Assembly (NCBI GenBank): GCA_020205615.1
Contig: CM035166.1
Location: forward strand, 81,583,135-81,647,134
Direction of reading: 5' to 3'
Source of the DNA: Panax quinquefolius
Taxonomy: Eukaryota; Streptophyta; Magnoliopsida; Apiales; Araliaceae
Length of the DNA stretch: 64,000 bases
How positions within the stretch are numbered: position 1 is the stretch's first letter; every line of letters starts with the position of its first letter. The notes under the pieces were generated by a model. It made no database searches. It saw nothing but the letters and a program-made list of their open reading frames with translations, and was not told where the DNA came from. The position numbers and the translations under genes are program-made. Of the stretch, positions 36,161 through 47,787 are shown in pieces.

Positions 36161-36481
36161 TTTGATTGGGTTATGTTGGAATTTGCTAATACTTCAGAGT
36201 CATGTGTATTTTGGTTTTATGATTTATTAGCAGTTCGGTTTGAGTCTAATTTATCTAATGTTTTGGGTTTCATGGATTTGAACCTAATGTTATAGCACCT
36301 AGGATTCTCTAGTTGCTATATAAACGATATTTAGTATGTGGATTATTGCAAAGTTTGTGCTTATTTTTCTGTTCGTAATCTCATTTTCTGTGTGATTATG
36401 TTTAATATTGAATCCTAAATCTTACAGGTTTCACTTGCATCAATCTCAAAACAATAAGTCTAGGGCGACATTGATGACCTG

Positions 36482-36745
36482 ATACATTTTTTTTTTTTGG
36501 TTTTTTCTTTTGTAAATTACTCTAAAAAAATGTATAGTATTTATTCTAACTGATTTTTTTATAAAAAAAATAATGTTTTGGGTGTAATTTGGATACATAT
36601 AAGAAATAGAATTATACAAACTGTACAGATCATGTTTCTTGCATGTATCCAAATTACACCTAAAACACTGTTTTTTACAAAAATTCTAATTTAAATAAAT
36701 ACTATATATTTTTTGGGATGTACTCAAAAAAAAAAAACCAAAAAA
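36482..36745. mobile_element. Foldback element next to the WIP splice acceptor
   Basis: Arms of about 115 bp pair: GTGTAATTTGGATACATATA on the left and TGTATCCAAATTACAC on the right, reaching out to poly-T and poly-A edges. It is related to the foldback at 31656-31903. Its right edge is ~120 bp before the exon 2 acceptor. Confidence 0.65.
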
Positions 36746-36866
36746 AAAAATTCACTAAAAAATGTCCCCCCTAGAAGGACTCATCTCAAAATAGTTGAAT
36801 TTGTGCTTCTCCAGTGCCTCTCTCTCAACTTGTTTTTTATTTTATGTTTTTTGTTAATTTTTGTAG

Positions 36867-37304
36867 ATGCATATGTGGGGACATGGATCTCAATACAGAA
36901 AAGGACCAGACTCTTTGAAGAGAACTCAACCAACTGCAATGTTAAGACTCCCTTGTTATTGCTGTGCACAAGGATGCAAGCACAATATTGATAATCCTAC
37001 ATCAAGGCCACTAAAAGATTTCAGAACCCTCCAAACTCATTACAAAAGGAAACATGGAATCAAGCCCTTCATGTGTAGAAAATGTGGCAAGGCATTTGCA
37101 GTGAAAGGTGACTGGAGAACCCATGAGAAAAATTGTGGCAAAATTTGGTATTGTTTTTGTGGTTCTGATTTTAAGCATAAAAGGTCTCTAAAAGACCATA
37201 TTAAGGCTTTTGGCCACGGCCATGGCGCTTTTGGTATCAATTGCCTTGAAGAAGAGGATGAAGCTGCATCTGAGATTGAACAAGAGGGTGAATTATCAAT
37301 GTAA
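36867..37304 (+). CDS. WIP2: WIP zinc-finger protein, exon 2
   Basis: Exon 2 codes 145 residues and is intact to the TAA at 37302. It starts [14 protein letters not shown] (the His pair of finger 1), then [14 protein letters not shown] with LQTHYKRKH (finger 2), [20 protein letters not shown] with Cys90 (a C2HC finger 3), [18 protein letters not shown] (finger 4), and the acidic tail [15 protein letters not shown]. These features match the WIP family almost residue for residue. Frame and phase join exon 1 cleanly apart from the TAG. The strong conservation argues that the gene was under selection until recently, or still is if the TAG is an error or is bypassed. An ATG at its start could in theory begin a fingers-only product, but no promoter evidence supports that. 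Confidence 0.9.
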   Translation: MHMWGHGSQYRKGPDSLKRTQPTAMLRLPCYCCAQGCKHNIDNPTSRPLKDFRTLQTHYKRKHGIKPFMCRKCGKAFAVKGDWRTHEKNCGKIWYCFCGSDFKHKRSLKDHIKAFGHGHGAFGINCLEEEDEAASEIEQEGELSM

Positions 37305-37510
37305 TATACTCCATTTGTTTGAAATTGTTGGTATCTTCATGTAGATGATTTGAACTTGGTTTTGGATGTTGTGAATGGTTATCATTTATATTTTGATTGG
37401 AATTGAAGCTTCTCCTGCGTGGGTTCAAGTATAAATTAGGGTACACATGTGACCTAAAGTTTTGAATAAAGAAATTGAAGCTGATATTTTTGTAATTCTG
37501 AAAATAAACA
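37305..37510 (+). terminator. WIP 3' UTR with poly(A) signal
   Basis: AATAAA lies at 37465-37470, about 160 bp after the stop codon, in a T/A-rich context typical of plant 3' ends. Confidence 0.5.
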
Positions 37511-37690
37511 CACCTAGAGGGGGGTGAATAGGTGTAAATACTAAAAGTGATCTACAACCCGGATTTTCAGAAATTATTAAAATAAGAATTTAATAAATAA
37601 AATTCTTATTATGAGATGTGTCGGGTTCGAGTAAGCATAAATGTGCTATATAATTTTGGAATATGTGTTTGATGTGAAGAGATTAAGTGC

Positions 37691-37735
<45 letters not shown>

Positions 37736-37970
37736 TCGGATCTTAAACTCACCCTTTATCTAACTCCGAACTCACCCTCCTTTAGCGAGGGGGACCCGGT
37801 GACGATTCGATCATACAACAATCAAGTAAATACTATACTTTTTTTGACGGACAACATATAGCGTCGCTAAAAGTATAGACGACGATTGTATGACTTAAAC
37901 CGTCGTCGAAATCCGTCATCAAAAAAGGGGTGAGTGAGTGATTGGATAAAAAGCTTAAGATCCAGGACTG

Positions 37971-37972
<2 letters not shown>
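37511..37972. other. Intergenic with (TA)n and a CACTA-like piece
   Basis: A (TA)n run lies at 37693-37732. At about 37850-37915 GACGGACAACATATAGCGTC and CGCTAAAAGTATAGACGACG are a rearranged copy of the CACTA-like piece at 32040-32110. The CCTAGAGGGGGGTGAATAGG string at 37511 resembles a retroelement border seen in many plants. No gene. Confidence 0.4.

Positions 37973-38045
<73 letters not shown>
37973..38045. repeat. Compound (CT)n(TA)n microsatellite
   Basis: About 30 bp of CT is followed by about 42 bp of TA. ORFs crossing it on both strands encode Ser/Leu or Arg/Glu and Tyr/Ile repeats and are not genes. Confidence 0.92.
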
Positions 38046-38048
<3 letters not shown>

Positions 38049-38210
38049 TCCATCCACAAAGAACCAGGTTACAGAAGAATCCTTTTAATTTTGTACCGCT
38101 ACAACCTGTGGCGGCTTATATAAAAAAACTAAGTAACAAAGCTACGAGGTTGTGGCAGAATACTGGTAACAATGAGTTCTTTCAACAACAGGGTTTGCGG
38201 TGGATGGAAT

Positions 38211-38212
<2 letters not shown>

Positions 38213-38246
<34 letters not shown>
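38213..38246. repeat. (TA)n microsatellite
   Basis: A TA run of about 34 bp. The flanks at 38046-38212 and 38247-38555 hold no recognisable gene. Confidence 0.88.
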
Positions 38247-38250
<4 letters not shown>

Positions 38251-38565
38251 ATTAATCCATAAGAAATAGGTTGTCATCAAGCACTATTTTGAACAACCAA
38301 GCTGGCAACCGTTGATCAACATAATGGACGACAAGGATTGAATGAAATAAAGACCTACTTGGCTACGGTCAGAAAGCAATGATCAATAAATGCCATAAAA
38401 CTATATGGAATTACATAATTGCCCCTTTGATTAAACCATTCTTATCGCTACAACATGCAGCGGCAGTGTCATATTTTCCCAATTTTCATGCTCCTGCCTG
38501 ACTTCTTCAACTTCCACGCATGCATGTTTTCCAAGTAAAGATGTACTACTATATACCCTCAAGAA

Positions 38566-38809
38566 GTGGGAGTGGGGGTGGGGGTGGGGGGGGGGGGCGC
38601 GGAGGCCTTAATGACCGCTGTCTCCTATTTTTTTCTTTTTTTTAACCACAATAATGAGAAAAATAAATAAAAAATAATAGAATAAATTTGAACAAAAAAC
38701 TGTAAAAGAAAGTATATTTTTTATTAAAAAAACCAAAAAAAAATTAAAAATTTAAAATCAAAGTGCACCGGTCATTATCGGTCATTAAGGCACTAGACCG
38801 CCCCTTGAT
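38566..38809. mobile_element. Mutator-like MITE, 244 bp
   Basis: The 10-bp TSD CCCTCAAGAA is at 38556-38565 and 38810-38819. The right end GGTCATTAAGGCACTAGACC with GCCCC pairs with the left GGGCGCGGAGGCCTTAATGA. The left end is expanded by a (GGGGGT)n/poly-G run. No coding capacity. Confidence 0.75.
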
Positions 38810-39289
38810 CCCTCAAGAATTGGGGTCATCTCTTTGTATTTTGAAACATATTAAACACATACATATTCCTTCTGTATTACAAAGAGTCTTTGCAAAAATT
38901 GTCAATATTAAGTGGATATTATTGTTTCATGTTATTCTTAAAAATAAAGAAAAATATAGTCTTCTTTTCACAAGGGAGTCTGTGTGTATAATATTTACCA
39001 ACATTAAAGATGCATAAATTTTGTTTCATGTACATAATAATAAAAGTATAATATCAAATTTAGAGATATTGTATCATTTTATACTATTTTATATATATAT
39101 AAAAGACTTCTTTTGTTAAACACTATTATTTTGGTAAATATTATTTTATAAAAACTGAGAGCCTTTTGAATGACAGGAGTAAATATATATAGTATCATTT
39201 TTTGTCTAATTATTTACTCCTGTCATTTTAGACAGTACTATTATCATTTTGTCGTAATTTTTTAGTAATATTATCATCCTTTGGTAATA

Positions 39290-39845
39290 TTTTAATTACT
39301 TAATCATCATCTTAAAACTCTTGTCTAATATTATTAATTATTTAATAATATTTTATTCAATTCTTAATATTATTAACCATTTAATAATTTTTATTCACTT
39401 CTTAATATTATTAACCATTTAATAATATTTTATTCACTTCTTAATATTATTAATTATTTAATAATATTTTAATCATTTTCTAATATTATTAATCATTTAA
39501 TAGTATCTTAACTATTTATAAATATTATTAATCCTTTAATAATATTTTAATCACTTATTAATATTATTAATCATTTAATAATATTTTAATAATATTATTA
39601 ATCATTTAATAATATTTTAATCACTTATTAATATTATTAATCATTTAATAATATCTTAATCATTTACAAATATTATTAATCCTTTAATAATATTTTATTC
39701 ACTTATTAATATTATTAATCATTTAATAATATCTTAATCATTTATTAATATATTATGAATCATTTAATAATATCTTAATTATTTACTAATATTATTAATC
39801 ATTTAATAATATCTTAATCATTTAATAATATTATAAACAGTTTTG
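39290..39845. repeat. AT-rich minisatellite in the foldback core
   Basis: About a dozen variants of a ~40-48 bp unit built from TATTATTAATCATTTAATAA and TATTTTAATCACTTAT are present. Each unit contains small ATTATTAAT/ATTAATAAT palindromes. Confidence 0.8.
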
Positions 39846-40027
39846 GTAAATATATATAGACATCACTTTTTACCAAAAATTAGACAAAAATGATAATAGT
39901 GTCTAAAATGACGGGAGTAAATAATTACGCAAAAATGATACTATATATATTTACTCCTGTCATTCAAAAGGCTCTCATTTTTATAAAATAATATTTACCA
40001 AAAATAATAGTGTTTCACAAAAGAAGT

Positions 40028-40086
<59 letters not shown>

Positions 40087-40130
40087 GTATAAAATGATAC
40101 AATGTCTCTAAATTTGATATTATACTTTTA

Positions 40131-40284
40131 GGAAATTGTTAAATCTACAACAAAAATTATTATTTTTCCTGTGAAAAGTGTATCATTTATAGATCTTATA
40201 GCGACGGTTTTCACCGTCGTTATACACCTATAGCGACACTTTTGTTGTGGAAATAACAAAAAGTGTTGTGGATTTAATAATTCC
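40131..40284. mobile_element. 154-bp Mutator-like MITE inside the foldback right arm
   Basis: The left end GGAAATTGTTAAATC pairs with GATTTAATAATTCC. The 9-bp TSD ATACTTTTA is at 40122-40130 and 40285-40293. The undisturbed opposite arm (near 39045) shows the empty site. The centre is the hairpin GCGACGGTTTTCACCGTCG. Same family and length as 33236-33389. Confidence 0.85.
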
Positions 40285-40400
40285 ATACTTTTATTATCAT
40301 GTACATGGAACAAAATTTATGCATCTTTAATGTTGGTAAATATTATACACAGACTCCTTTGTGAAAAAGAGACTATATTTTTCTTTCTTTTTAAGAATAA

Positions 40401-41135
40401 TGTCGACGTTGGGATTTTTAATTGTTCCTTTTTGTTACTTGTTTTTTGGTGTTCTTATTTTAGGTGAGATTTGTTTGAAAAAACAAGTGAAAAAGGTCCG
40501 ACATGTATAATATCGACGATGGACTGTTAAGAGTCGTCAGTTGGTTTTTTAAATGGTTGTACCAACACAACCGAGAAAATGTTTGCACATTGACCGATGA
40601 TGTGACCTGTTATTAAGCGAATTGGTCGGTGAAATTGAGATTCATTAGGGTCAGGGGACTTGATTATCTGAAGGGAATGTGTTAGGCACCCAGACATCCG
40701 TGTTACCACGGTGACCGTAGCCTTTTCAAGAAAGCTTATTATCGAATGTGTGTGTGTGTGGGTCAATGTGCTGTTATTTGGGAGTAGTGCGAGGCCTCAT
40801 TCACACCTATATACACAGTGTTTGAATTTATGTAAAAATTTAATTTTAGCAAGATATGGCAGTGATGTTTTATAAAGGAGGTTTTTTCAAACCCTTGTGC
40901 TCAATAGTAATTGAGACCTTTTACACTTCCATTTTATTAAGTGTTCGGCTTGATTGATTTTATTTTTGAGATGCGAAGCATCTATAAGAAAATAATGTAC
41001 AAAATAATGCCGATTTCCCGTGGGTATGAAAACCATCTCGAGGAAATTCGGACCATCGAGAATAATTTACAAGTCGCCATGATTGAGAATGTCCATCACG
41101 AGAACCGAATCTAGATCCAATAAAGTGAATCTGTG
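40401..41135. other. Intergenic, nothing recognised
   Basis: No domain is visible on either strand. A short (TG)n run lies at 40749-40760. The part 40980-41150 has balanced composition and may be an old retroelement piece, but no family is evident. Confidence 0.4.
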
Positions 41136-41209
41136 ATTACATGATTCCTAAGCGCATATGATAATCGCAATTTGTATGAAAGTAGTAGCGGTATATATAT
41201 AAAAAGTCA

Positions 41210-41249
<40 letters not shown>

Positions 41250-41469
41250 CATGATCACCACCACGAAGCACCTCCATGGGGGATCGGAAAATGTAAATAA
41301 AGTTTGTAAAAGTATCAACCGCCACTGGAGGAAACTCAAAGTGATTAAACGTAAATAAACCTATAAAGCGATCAAGCGCCAATTAAGTAAACTCAGCGGA
41401 CGAAACGTAAAGAAAGTCAGAAAGCGATCAACCACCACGTAAAGTAAACTCTGTGTGGGACGAAAAATG

Positions 41470-41532
<63 letters not shown>

Positions 41533-41622
41533 CGATAAACGCATCGGATGTAAAATTGGACTCATCGAGCGAGTTTAAACGCACTCGGATGTAAAATCCG
41601 GCTCGAGTTCGACACATTAAAG

Positions 41623-41682
<60 letters not shown>

Positions 41683-41743
41683 CAATAAACTCTGCATCAA
41701 GTTCAGGCTCATCGAACAAAGTCCAAAGTCCACACATACCTTA
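41136..41743. repeat. Three (TA)n tracts with short degenerate repeats between
   Basis: TA runs lie at 41212-41245, 41474-41530 and 41627-41678. Between the first two, variants of GCGATCAACCRCCA, AGTAAACTC and GGACGAAACGTAAA recur about every 70 bp. Between the last two, CGCATCGGATGTAAAAT and CGCACTCGGATGTAAAAT recur. The ORFs here are Tyr-Ile runs. Confidence 0.7.
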
Positions 41744-44700
41744 TGATTCGAAATTTTAAAGTGTAATATTAAATATTTATTAATTTATATAAGTATTTAA
41801 TGGATATGTTTTATTGTTGAATAAATAATTGTTCAATTTGAGTTGATGTGGTTTAGTTAATTATTTGTTGAATAAATAATTAAATATTAAATATAAATAT
41901 TTATTTGTAATATTAAATATTTATTGAATTATATAAGTATTTAATGGCAATTTGAGTTGATGTGATTTAGTTAATTATTTGTTGAATAAATAATTAAGGA
42001 ACTAAGAAAATTAATTGTTATGAGATTATATACCAATTTAATTTAATAAGTAAGTTAGAGAGCTTATAGTGATTTAAATAAATTATAATATTTTAAATTG
42101 GAATTGAAATTAAAAAATATTAGTTGATTGAATAAAATTATAATTATAAAAGAAATTATAGTTATGTGATATTAAATTATGTGCTAAAGTAATTTAATAG
42201 ATTAGTATTTGAATTGATTAAATTGATTATTTAATTTAATAGAAGTGTGACAAATAACCTTGCTATAAAGGAGTTATTAAAATAAATTAAAAGAGTTTAA
42301 TTTAGTTTTTTGCCAAACATGCCTTATTGCATAATAAGTCTTTAATCTAATGATGTGTTTTAGCAAACAAGGTATAAGGATTTAATCCATTTGTTTTAAT
42401 TAGGTTTACCAAACAAAGTGTAAGGATTAAAGGGTTATTTTATTAGTTAGCCAAACAAGCCTTATGGCTTTTGATTTTGAAAATAATATAACTGATGTCA
42501 GTTAAGTTAGAGTTATATTATATATTTAATATATACATTATATCCATATCGTTATATTTTTATTACGTAAACTAGAGTTGGGAGAGAGAGAAGAAGAAGA
42601 AGAACACAGAGAAAAATTTGAGAAAACTCAGAGAGAAAGTGAGTGATTCTAATGAGGTTTTGAGAAAGGAATTGGAGAGAAGAAGCTTGAGAATAACCAT
42701 CATCTTCTTAATCAAAGGTAGGAGCTTAATCTTTTCTTTAAAAAGTTAGTTTTCTTCTTCTTCTAAAAAGTTCTCTGTGAAAATTTTATAAAAGATAAAT
42801 TGTTGTTATGTATATAGTTTTGTATGATTATTGATTATATATGGTTATTTCATGAGTTTATATATGATTATAGAGAAATTAATTCATGTATGTATGTGTT
42901 TTGTGAAGAAGAAAATATATTCTGAGAGTTTTCATATGAAAAAATATATGAGTATGGCTTAATTTAAAATAGAAATTAAGGTTTAATTAGTTGTTAGATT
43001 GATAAATTGATTATGGAAATTGATAGAGTATGTATAATCATAACTATGATGTTTTGAAATTTCTGTTTTGATTGAAAAACAAAATCACAGTGTTGATTTT
43101 CATTAAAAATGTCAACAATGGAGTTTTTGCCAAAAACATTGAAATTGGGTGTTGTAACTTTGATGTTTATGTTATTTTATAAGTAGAAACATGTTAGAAG
43201 TCTTCACAATATGTTTATATGAAGTCTATATGTGTATTACATGTTAATCAGTCTTTTAGATTCGAGCTTTTTTAGGCGATTTGGCTTTTGTTCATCTTTC
43301 TTAGAGCTTGAGCTTGATGGCAGAGTCAGAGTCTGCGCCACAAAGGTGACCCAATGAAGATAAATCTCATGTCATAAACGCTAGCGCTTTGCTGTGCCAA
43401 TGCCAACCAATGGCCTGTGACCCGAGCCGCATTCCCAACTCAGCGCTGCATAGTCATGAACCCACAATAAAAAGCATAGCATGGCGTTAGTTGAAAGTTA
43501 GCGAAGGATTCGAGCAGTTTTGTTTAAGTATACAAATTTTGAAAATAAATGTTATGTGTTAATAATATGAATGTTAAATGATGATTTCAGTAGTATTAAA
43601 CTATGAATGAGCATGTTATCAAGAGTTAATTAGTATTAACGTAGTTGATTATGTGAATTGGTAATTTAACCTACATGATGTATACATTTTGTTTATATAG
43701 ATATAAAATATTGGTAATGACTAATTATGTCATGATGACATATGTATAGGGTATTGATTCAAGTTGTAAGGTTTAGCTTGTGCTAAATGCAAGTTTTCTA
43801 ACTTTATTCTTATAATTGAGCAAGTTTTCTAATCCTTTATCTTATTGAACTAATTATTGTTTTTAATTCGATTACCTTATAATGATGCAAGCTGTCTAAA
43901 CTTTGGTTTGATGTTGAACAAGTTATTCTTGTATTTCACTTGTTGTTTAGCATACATAACTAAATTGCTATGTATGTTTAGTATTCAATTCTAATTAACC
44001 TTGGCTTAGTATTGTTCAAGCAAGGTATGCTCTAGTTATTCAAATTGTATGCTATTAGATTATTCCTAATGCATGACTTTAGTTTACTATAATTGATTCA
44101 ATCACGATTATTCTATATTATAGTGTTATTGGTCTTATTCAACTACTCCTTAGTTGATGTTCGTTAAATTCAAATTTCTTGAAAGCTTATCCAAACCAAA
44201 CTTACTTTGAGTGCGGACTTGTATTCTAAATCTTTGAGATGAACAACTCTTTTAATAGAGGTTTACGCTTAGCGTTGAAATGGTTGTGCACAATACATTG
44301 TACGAAGGTTGATCCCCCTAAATGCGTGGAGTCCTTATAGTCTTATATTTGTTAAAGTTAAAGTTAAAAGATTACTTATAAGCTGTGGACATGATTCGTG
44401 GTCATTAGACCCTCGGTGAATGTTATAATTTTCAGAAAGTTAATAGAATATATTGTTCAGTTCTATTGAGCCTAATATTGGCAATTGATGTAAAAGTTTA
44501 AAGATTTATTTATTGTTATTTCAAGTGGGCCTTGTTTGCTCACTCTTGCCTGTAAAATTTCTTATAGCTAAAGTTGAAAGCGGTGGCGTACCTAGCACCG
44601 ATGAGGGAAAAGGAAAGATGAATAAATACTGAAGACTTGTAATAGATTTTATAGTTTTGTTATCAGACTTTGGTTTAAATATTGTAATGAAGTTTATTTA

Positions 44701-44883
44701 ATTTCCGTATTTGAATGATTGTTGTTAAAGGTTAGATAACTTGGGAGATTTTTATTTAAATTTAATCCTGTATGGGCAGGTTTTATTATTCAATTTTATT
44801 ATAATTGGGTAGTTATAGATGAATGTTTTGATTAAGTGAACACCAAATCTTGAGGAAATGAAGTACCAGGATTTGGGGTGTCA
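41744..44883 (+). repeat. 5' LTR of Ty3 element E
   Basis: It ends GATTTGGGGTGTCA directly before the primer-binding region. The start is damaged (TGATTCGAAATTT against TGTAACATTCGAGAATTT in the other LTR). The body agrees with 50776-53908 except in a block at about 43310-43520. Confidence 0.85.
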
Positions 44884-44889
44884 TAGAGT

Positions 44890-44901
44890 TGGTATCAAAG
44901 C
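44890..44901 (+). other. Primer-binding site of element E
   Basis: TGGTATCAAAGC lies six bases after the LTR end. It is one base from the initiator-tRNA-Met complement TGGTATCAGAGC. Confidence 0.8.
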
Positions 44902-45094
44902 TTTAGGTTATGAACCTTAGGTGGGGGAAAGCCTTAGGAAGTAACCTTTGAAAAGATAGTGGAGATAACTCTTATCGAGTTTTAAGAAAGAAGTAATAAA
45001 ACACTTATGTGCTTATGTGTTTATAGTTTATGTACTTTCGTGAGTGTCGAATAGTAATGATTAATAATTAAAACTTTAAAACTTTGTTGTCGGG

Positions 45095-45860
45095 ATGACT
45101 AATGTGGAGAATCCGGTCGGGCTAGGGAGGAGGGACCTCAAATGCCTATAGAGGAGGAGCCTCGCGACATTCGAAGTAGTTTGGGAACAACTACGCCACG
45201 GAGTCGACCCGTTGGTCGCGATAGTTGAGGATGAGGATGATGATGTGGAGCAGATGAGGAGGATCCGTTGAGTTACCACGGGAGGATGATGATGCGAGGA
45301 CGAGGAGGAAAGGATTCCACTTAACTTCGATAGCGGTAGTATATACGATGAGGTGCATGACCGTAACGTGGAACTTGAGGATCTGATTGAGGAGTTGCGA
45401 GGAGATAGTAGTTGAACAATGATTGCATGATGACACAAAAAGATGGCGAGATCCGGGATCGTGAAGAGCGGTGACAAATGTCGAGGAGAAACTAATCTGC
45501 ATGAAGAAGAGAAAGAACAATTGATCGAGATGGTTCTTTGAACTGAAGAACAAGGTGAGAGAAGAAGGCGCTAAGAGAGGTAAGAGTGAAGATGCATCTG
45601 AGGAAGCTTATCAATGAAGCGGAAGAAGCGATAAAGGGACTCACGCAGTGAAAAGGATGAAGATGGAAGAGATGGATAAAGTTTTGACACACGCAATTAA
45701 TCGAGCTCAAGATCGGGTCATGGGATATCCGATTCGATTCGAGAGACAACGCCATCATCATTCGTATTAGATCGCGAGAACAATGTTTGAGTTATGGAGG
45801 AAGAACGTGATAGGGCTAAGAAGTATCTTAATAGATCATCGTAGAAAATGTTCCTGTAAT
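45095..45860 (+). pseudogene. Possible extra ORF upstream of gag in element E
   Basis: Pieces in different frames give a charged protein: MTNVENPVGLG, then PQMPIEEEPRDIRSSLG, then Arg/Gly- and Glu-rich parts including EEEKEQLIEMV. No domain is recognised. Three minus-strand ORFs over it (45076-45477, 45191-45553, 45492-45761) are Ser/Leu-rich shadows. It could equally be non-coding leader. Confidence 0.3.
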
Positions 45861-46135
45861 GCACGTAATAAGTATTAAATAATCCCTAGTGTTAAGTAAC
45901 TATGGGATATGATAATAATGATGTTGTCCAGTAACTTTTGTAGTTCAGGAAAGGAATGTAAATAGCAGTGATGCTATTGTTTTTATGTTTTTGAAGTAAT
46001 GATGAATAAATAAAAGTTATTATTTTATTCAAAGTGTTATGTGTTACGTGGTTATTTCTTTTATGGAGGCAAGTTAATTAGAAATAATTAAAGAAGTTGA
46101 GTAACAGTCTAATAGATGTTTTGTTTTAACAGAAA

Positions 46136-47225
46136 ATGCCTCCCAGACGTGAACCACCCCGACAGAGAAATAATGAGAGAACTACCAATAACGAGAATGT
46201 TGACGGTAACCCCGTTCAACAACTAGTGACACTCTCTTTGTGGGCGTTTGAGAATCAACCACAAAACCATGGTACAACGTTTAAGGATTTCAAAGGCGGT
46301 TGGACCACTGAAATTCGTGGGTCTATGAATCCTAGTGAAGCCTGAACTGGATTATGGAGATAGAAAAAGTGTTCGATGTCGCTAGGGTAGGGGATGATCA
46401 GGAAGGCGCTTTCATAACATTCATGTTGAAAGCGAAGCTAGTTATTGGTGGCGGCCAATAAAACTCGTGAAGGGCTAGGGAGTGATGACACAGGATAGGT
46501 TCAAAGAGTTGTTCTTGAGACTTATTTCCGGAGAGTTCAGAAGAGTCGACTAGAAGTGCGAGTTTCTAGAACTAAAACAAGGAGCGATGGCGGTATCAAG
46601 TATGCCATAAAATTTAATGAATTAGCGAGGTTTGCGCCATATCAAGTCGGCCTGCAGACGGCGTAAAGCGAAGAGATTTGAAGCAGGACTAAAGCCACTG
46701 GTACATACGATGAGGGTATCCTGTTCTAGATTGAAGACATTCTTGGTGGTGATGGAGAAAGCGATTACTCATTTGAAGGTGGAGGCGGCGGTGACAAAGT
46801 TCAACCGGGAACAAAAGAAGAAGATGAATGAGAATGAGACTAAGAATGGGAGTGGTAGCGGTGGAAACAACAACAACAATAACAACAACAACAACAACAA
46901 CAACAACGACTTGAAGAGGAAGTGGAATGGGAGCATGGGTCTTTGGACACCATCGGGGTAAACGACAAACAAAAAGTTTGAAGCATGTGCGACATGCGGG
47001 AAATTTCATAAGGGTGCGTGCTTGATGGGGAAGCGGGTATGCTTCAATTGTGGCGGGAGGGTCACATCGCCCCAAGTTGCACTCAACAGAAGAAGAATGT
47101 ATGCTTCACGTGCGGATCGAGGATCACTTTGCTCGTGAATGTCCTAAGAAAAGGAGGGAGTGACAACCGAAGCAATGGAGGTAACAATGGAGTACATGGG
47201 CTATTGCGGGACTGCTGACATCAAA
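46136..47225 (+). pseudogene. Element E gag with zinc knuckles
   Basis: The start is MPPRREPPRQRNNERT at 46136, after a T-rich tract ending AACAG. The gag core is recognisable (MNPSEA, then WIMEIEKVFDVARVGDDQEG in the next frame). An Asn run from (AAC)n at 46864-46909 precedes three CCHC knuckles in different frames near 46986-47150 (CATCGKFHKGAC, then a CFNCG form, then a CFTCG form). Stops and shifts make it non-functional. Minus-strand poly-Val and poly-Leu ORFs are shadows of the Asn run. Confidence 0.78.
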
Positions 47226-47787
47226 CAAACCCACGCCCGGAACCTTCAACATGATGGCATGCAAGATCTTTGTGCAATCAAAAGATGTGGTGTCGGGTAT
47301 TATCCCAATCAATGATATAAATGCTTATGTATTATTGATTAGGGTGCTACTTGTTCGTTTATATCGATGAATTTGCTAAGAGGTTAGAATTGCCTAGAAG
47401 AGAGAAATGAATTTTCCTTTGAACACGAAATTGCGAATAAGGAAGTAATCCTGTTAGATTCATATATCTGAAGCTGTAGGGTGAACATTAAGGAAAATAT
47501 TTTGTTGGTAGATTTGATTAGATTAGACTGAAAGAATTTGATGTAATTTGGGAATGGATTGGGCATTTTCAAATATGGAGCGATGATTAAAAAGCGCCAA
47601 AGAAGTGTAAAGCCTTATGACTCAAGTCGAAGGTAGTATTTATGGTAGCAAATCGCCTAGACAAATGAAATGTCGGACTATCTGAGCGAAAAATTGTTGA
47701 GTCGAGGTTGTGTGGGCTATTTAGCTTACATAGTCGATACTCGAAGAAGAAGGGTGTGAAACTAGAAGAAATACCGGTAGTGAGAAT
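47226..47787 (+). pseudogene. Element E protease region
   Basis: NMMACKIFVQSKDVVSGIIP leads to a retropepsin-type site reading 'GATCSFISMNFAKRL' near 47345. The Asp codon before it is altered to a TAG-containing frame. MDW near 47550 marks the protease end (MDWLGI in relatives; the Leu codon is missing here). Confidence 0.65.

Larger units (their letters stand above)
34139..36866 (+). other. WIP intron (2728 bp, phase 0)
   Basis: The donor is GTAATC and the acceptor is TTAATTTTTGTAG, with a T-rich tract before it. The position, just after the NRYNN(M/L)Q codons, is the conserved WIP intron site. It is larger than I would expect because it holds at least three small elements and an (AAT)n tract, listed separately. 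No ORF of substance lies within it. Confidence 0.85.
38932..40400. mobile_element. 1.5 kb foldback element with AT minisatellite core
   Basis: The left arm (38932-39290) returns complemented as the right arm (39850-40400). Matching landmarks are TTATTCTTAAAAA, GATGCATAAATTTTGTT, GACTTCTTTTGTTAAACAC, GAGCCTTTTGAATGACAG and GACAGGAGTAAATATATATA. The right arm is longer because of a (TA)n run (40031-40082) and an inserted MITE (40131-40284). No transposase. TSD not clear. Confidence 0.75.

Noticed and set aside
36867..37304. Exon 2 as a separate intronless gene starting at its own ATG
   Set aside because: The ATG is the first codon after a conserved splice acceptor, and the family has it as an internal Met of finger 1.
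45076..45761. Three minus-strand ORFs of 89-133 residues opposite the element E leader
   Set aside because: They are Ser/Leu/His-rich and arise from the purine-rich opposite strand, with no domain. The region is explained by element E.
46689..47075. Minus-strand ORFs with Val or Leu runs
   Set aside because: They are shadows of the (AAC)n Asn-coding run in gag on the plus strand.
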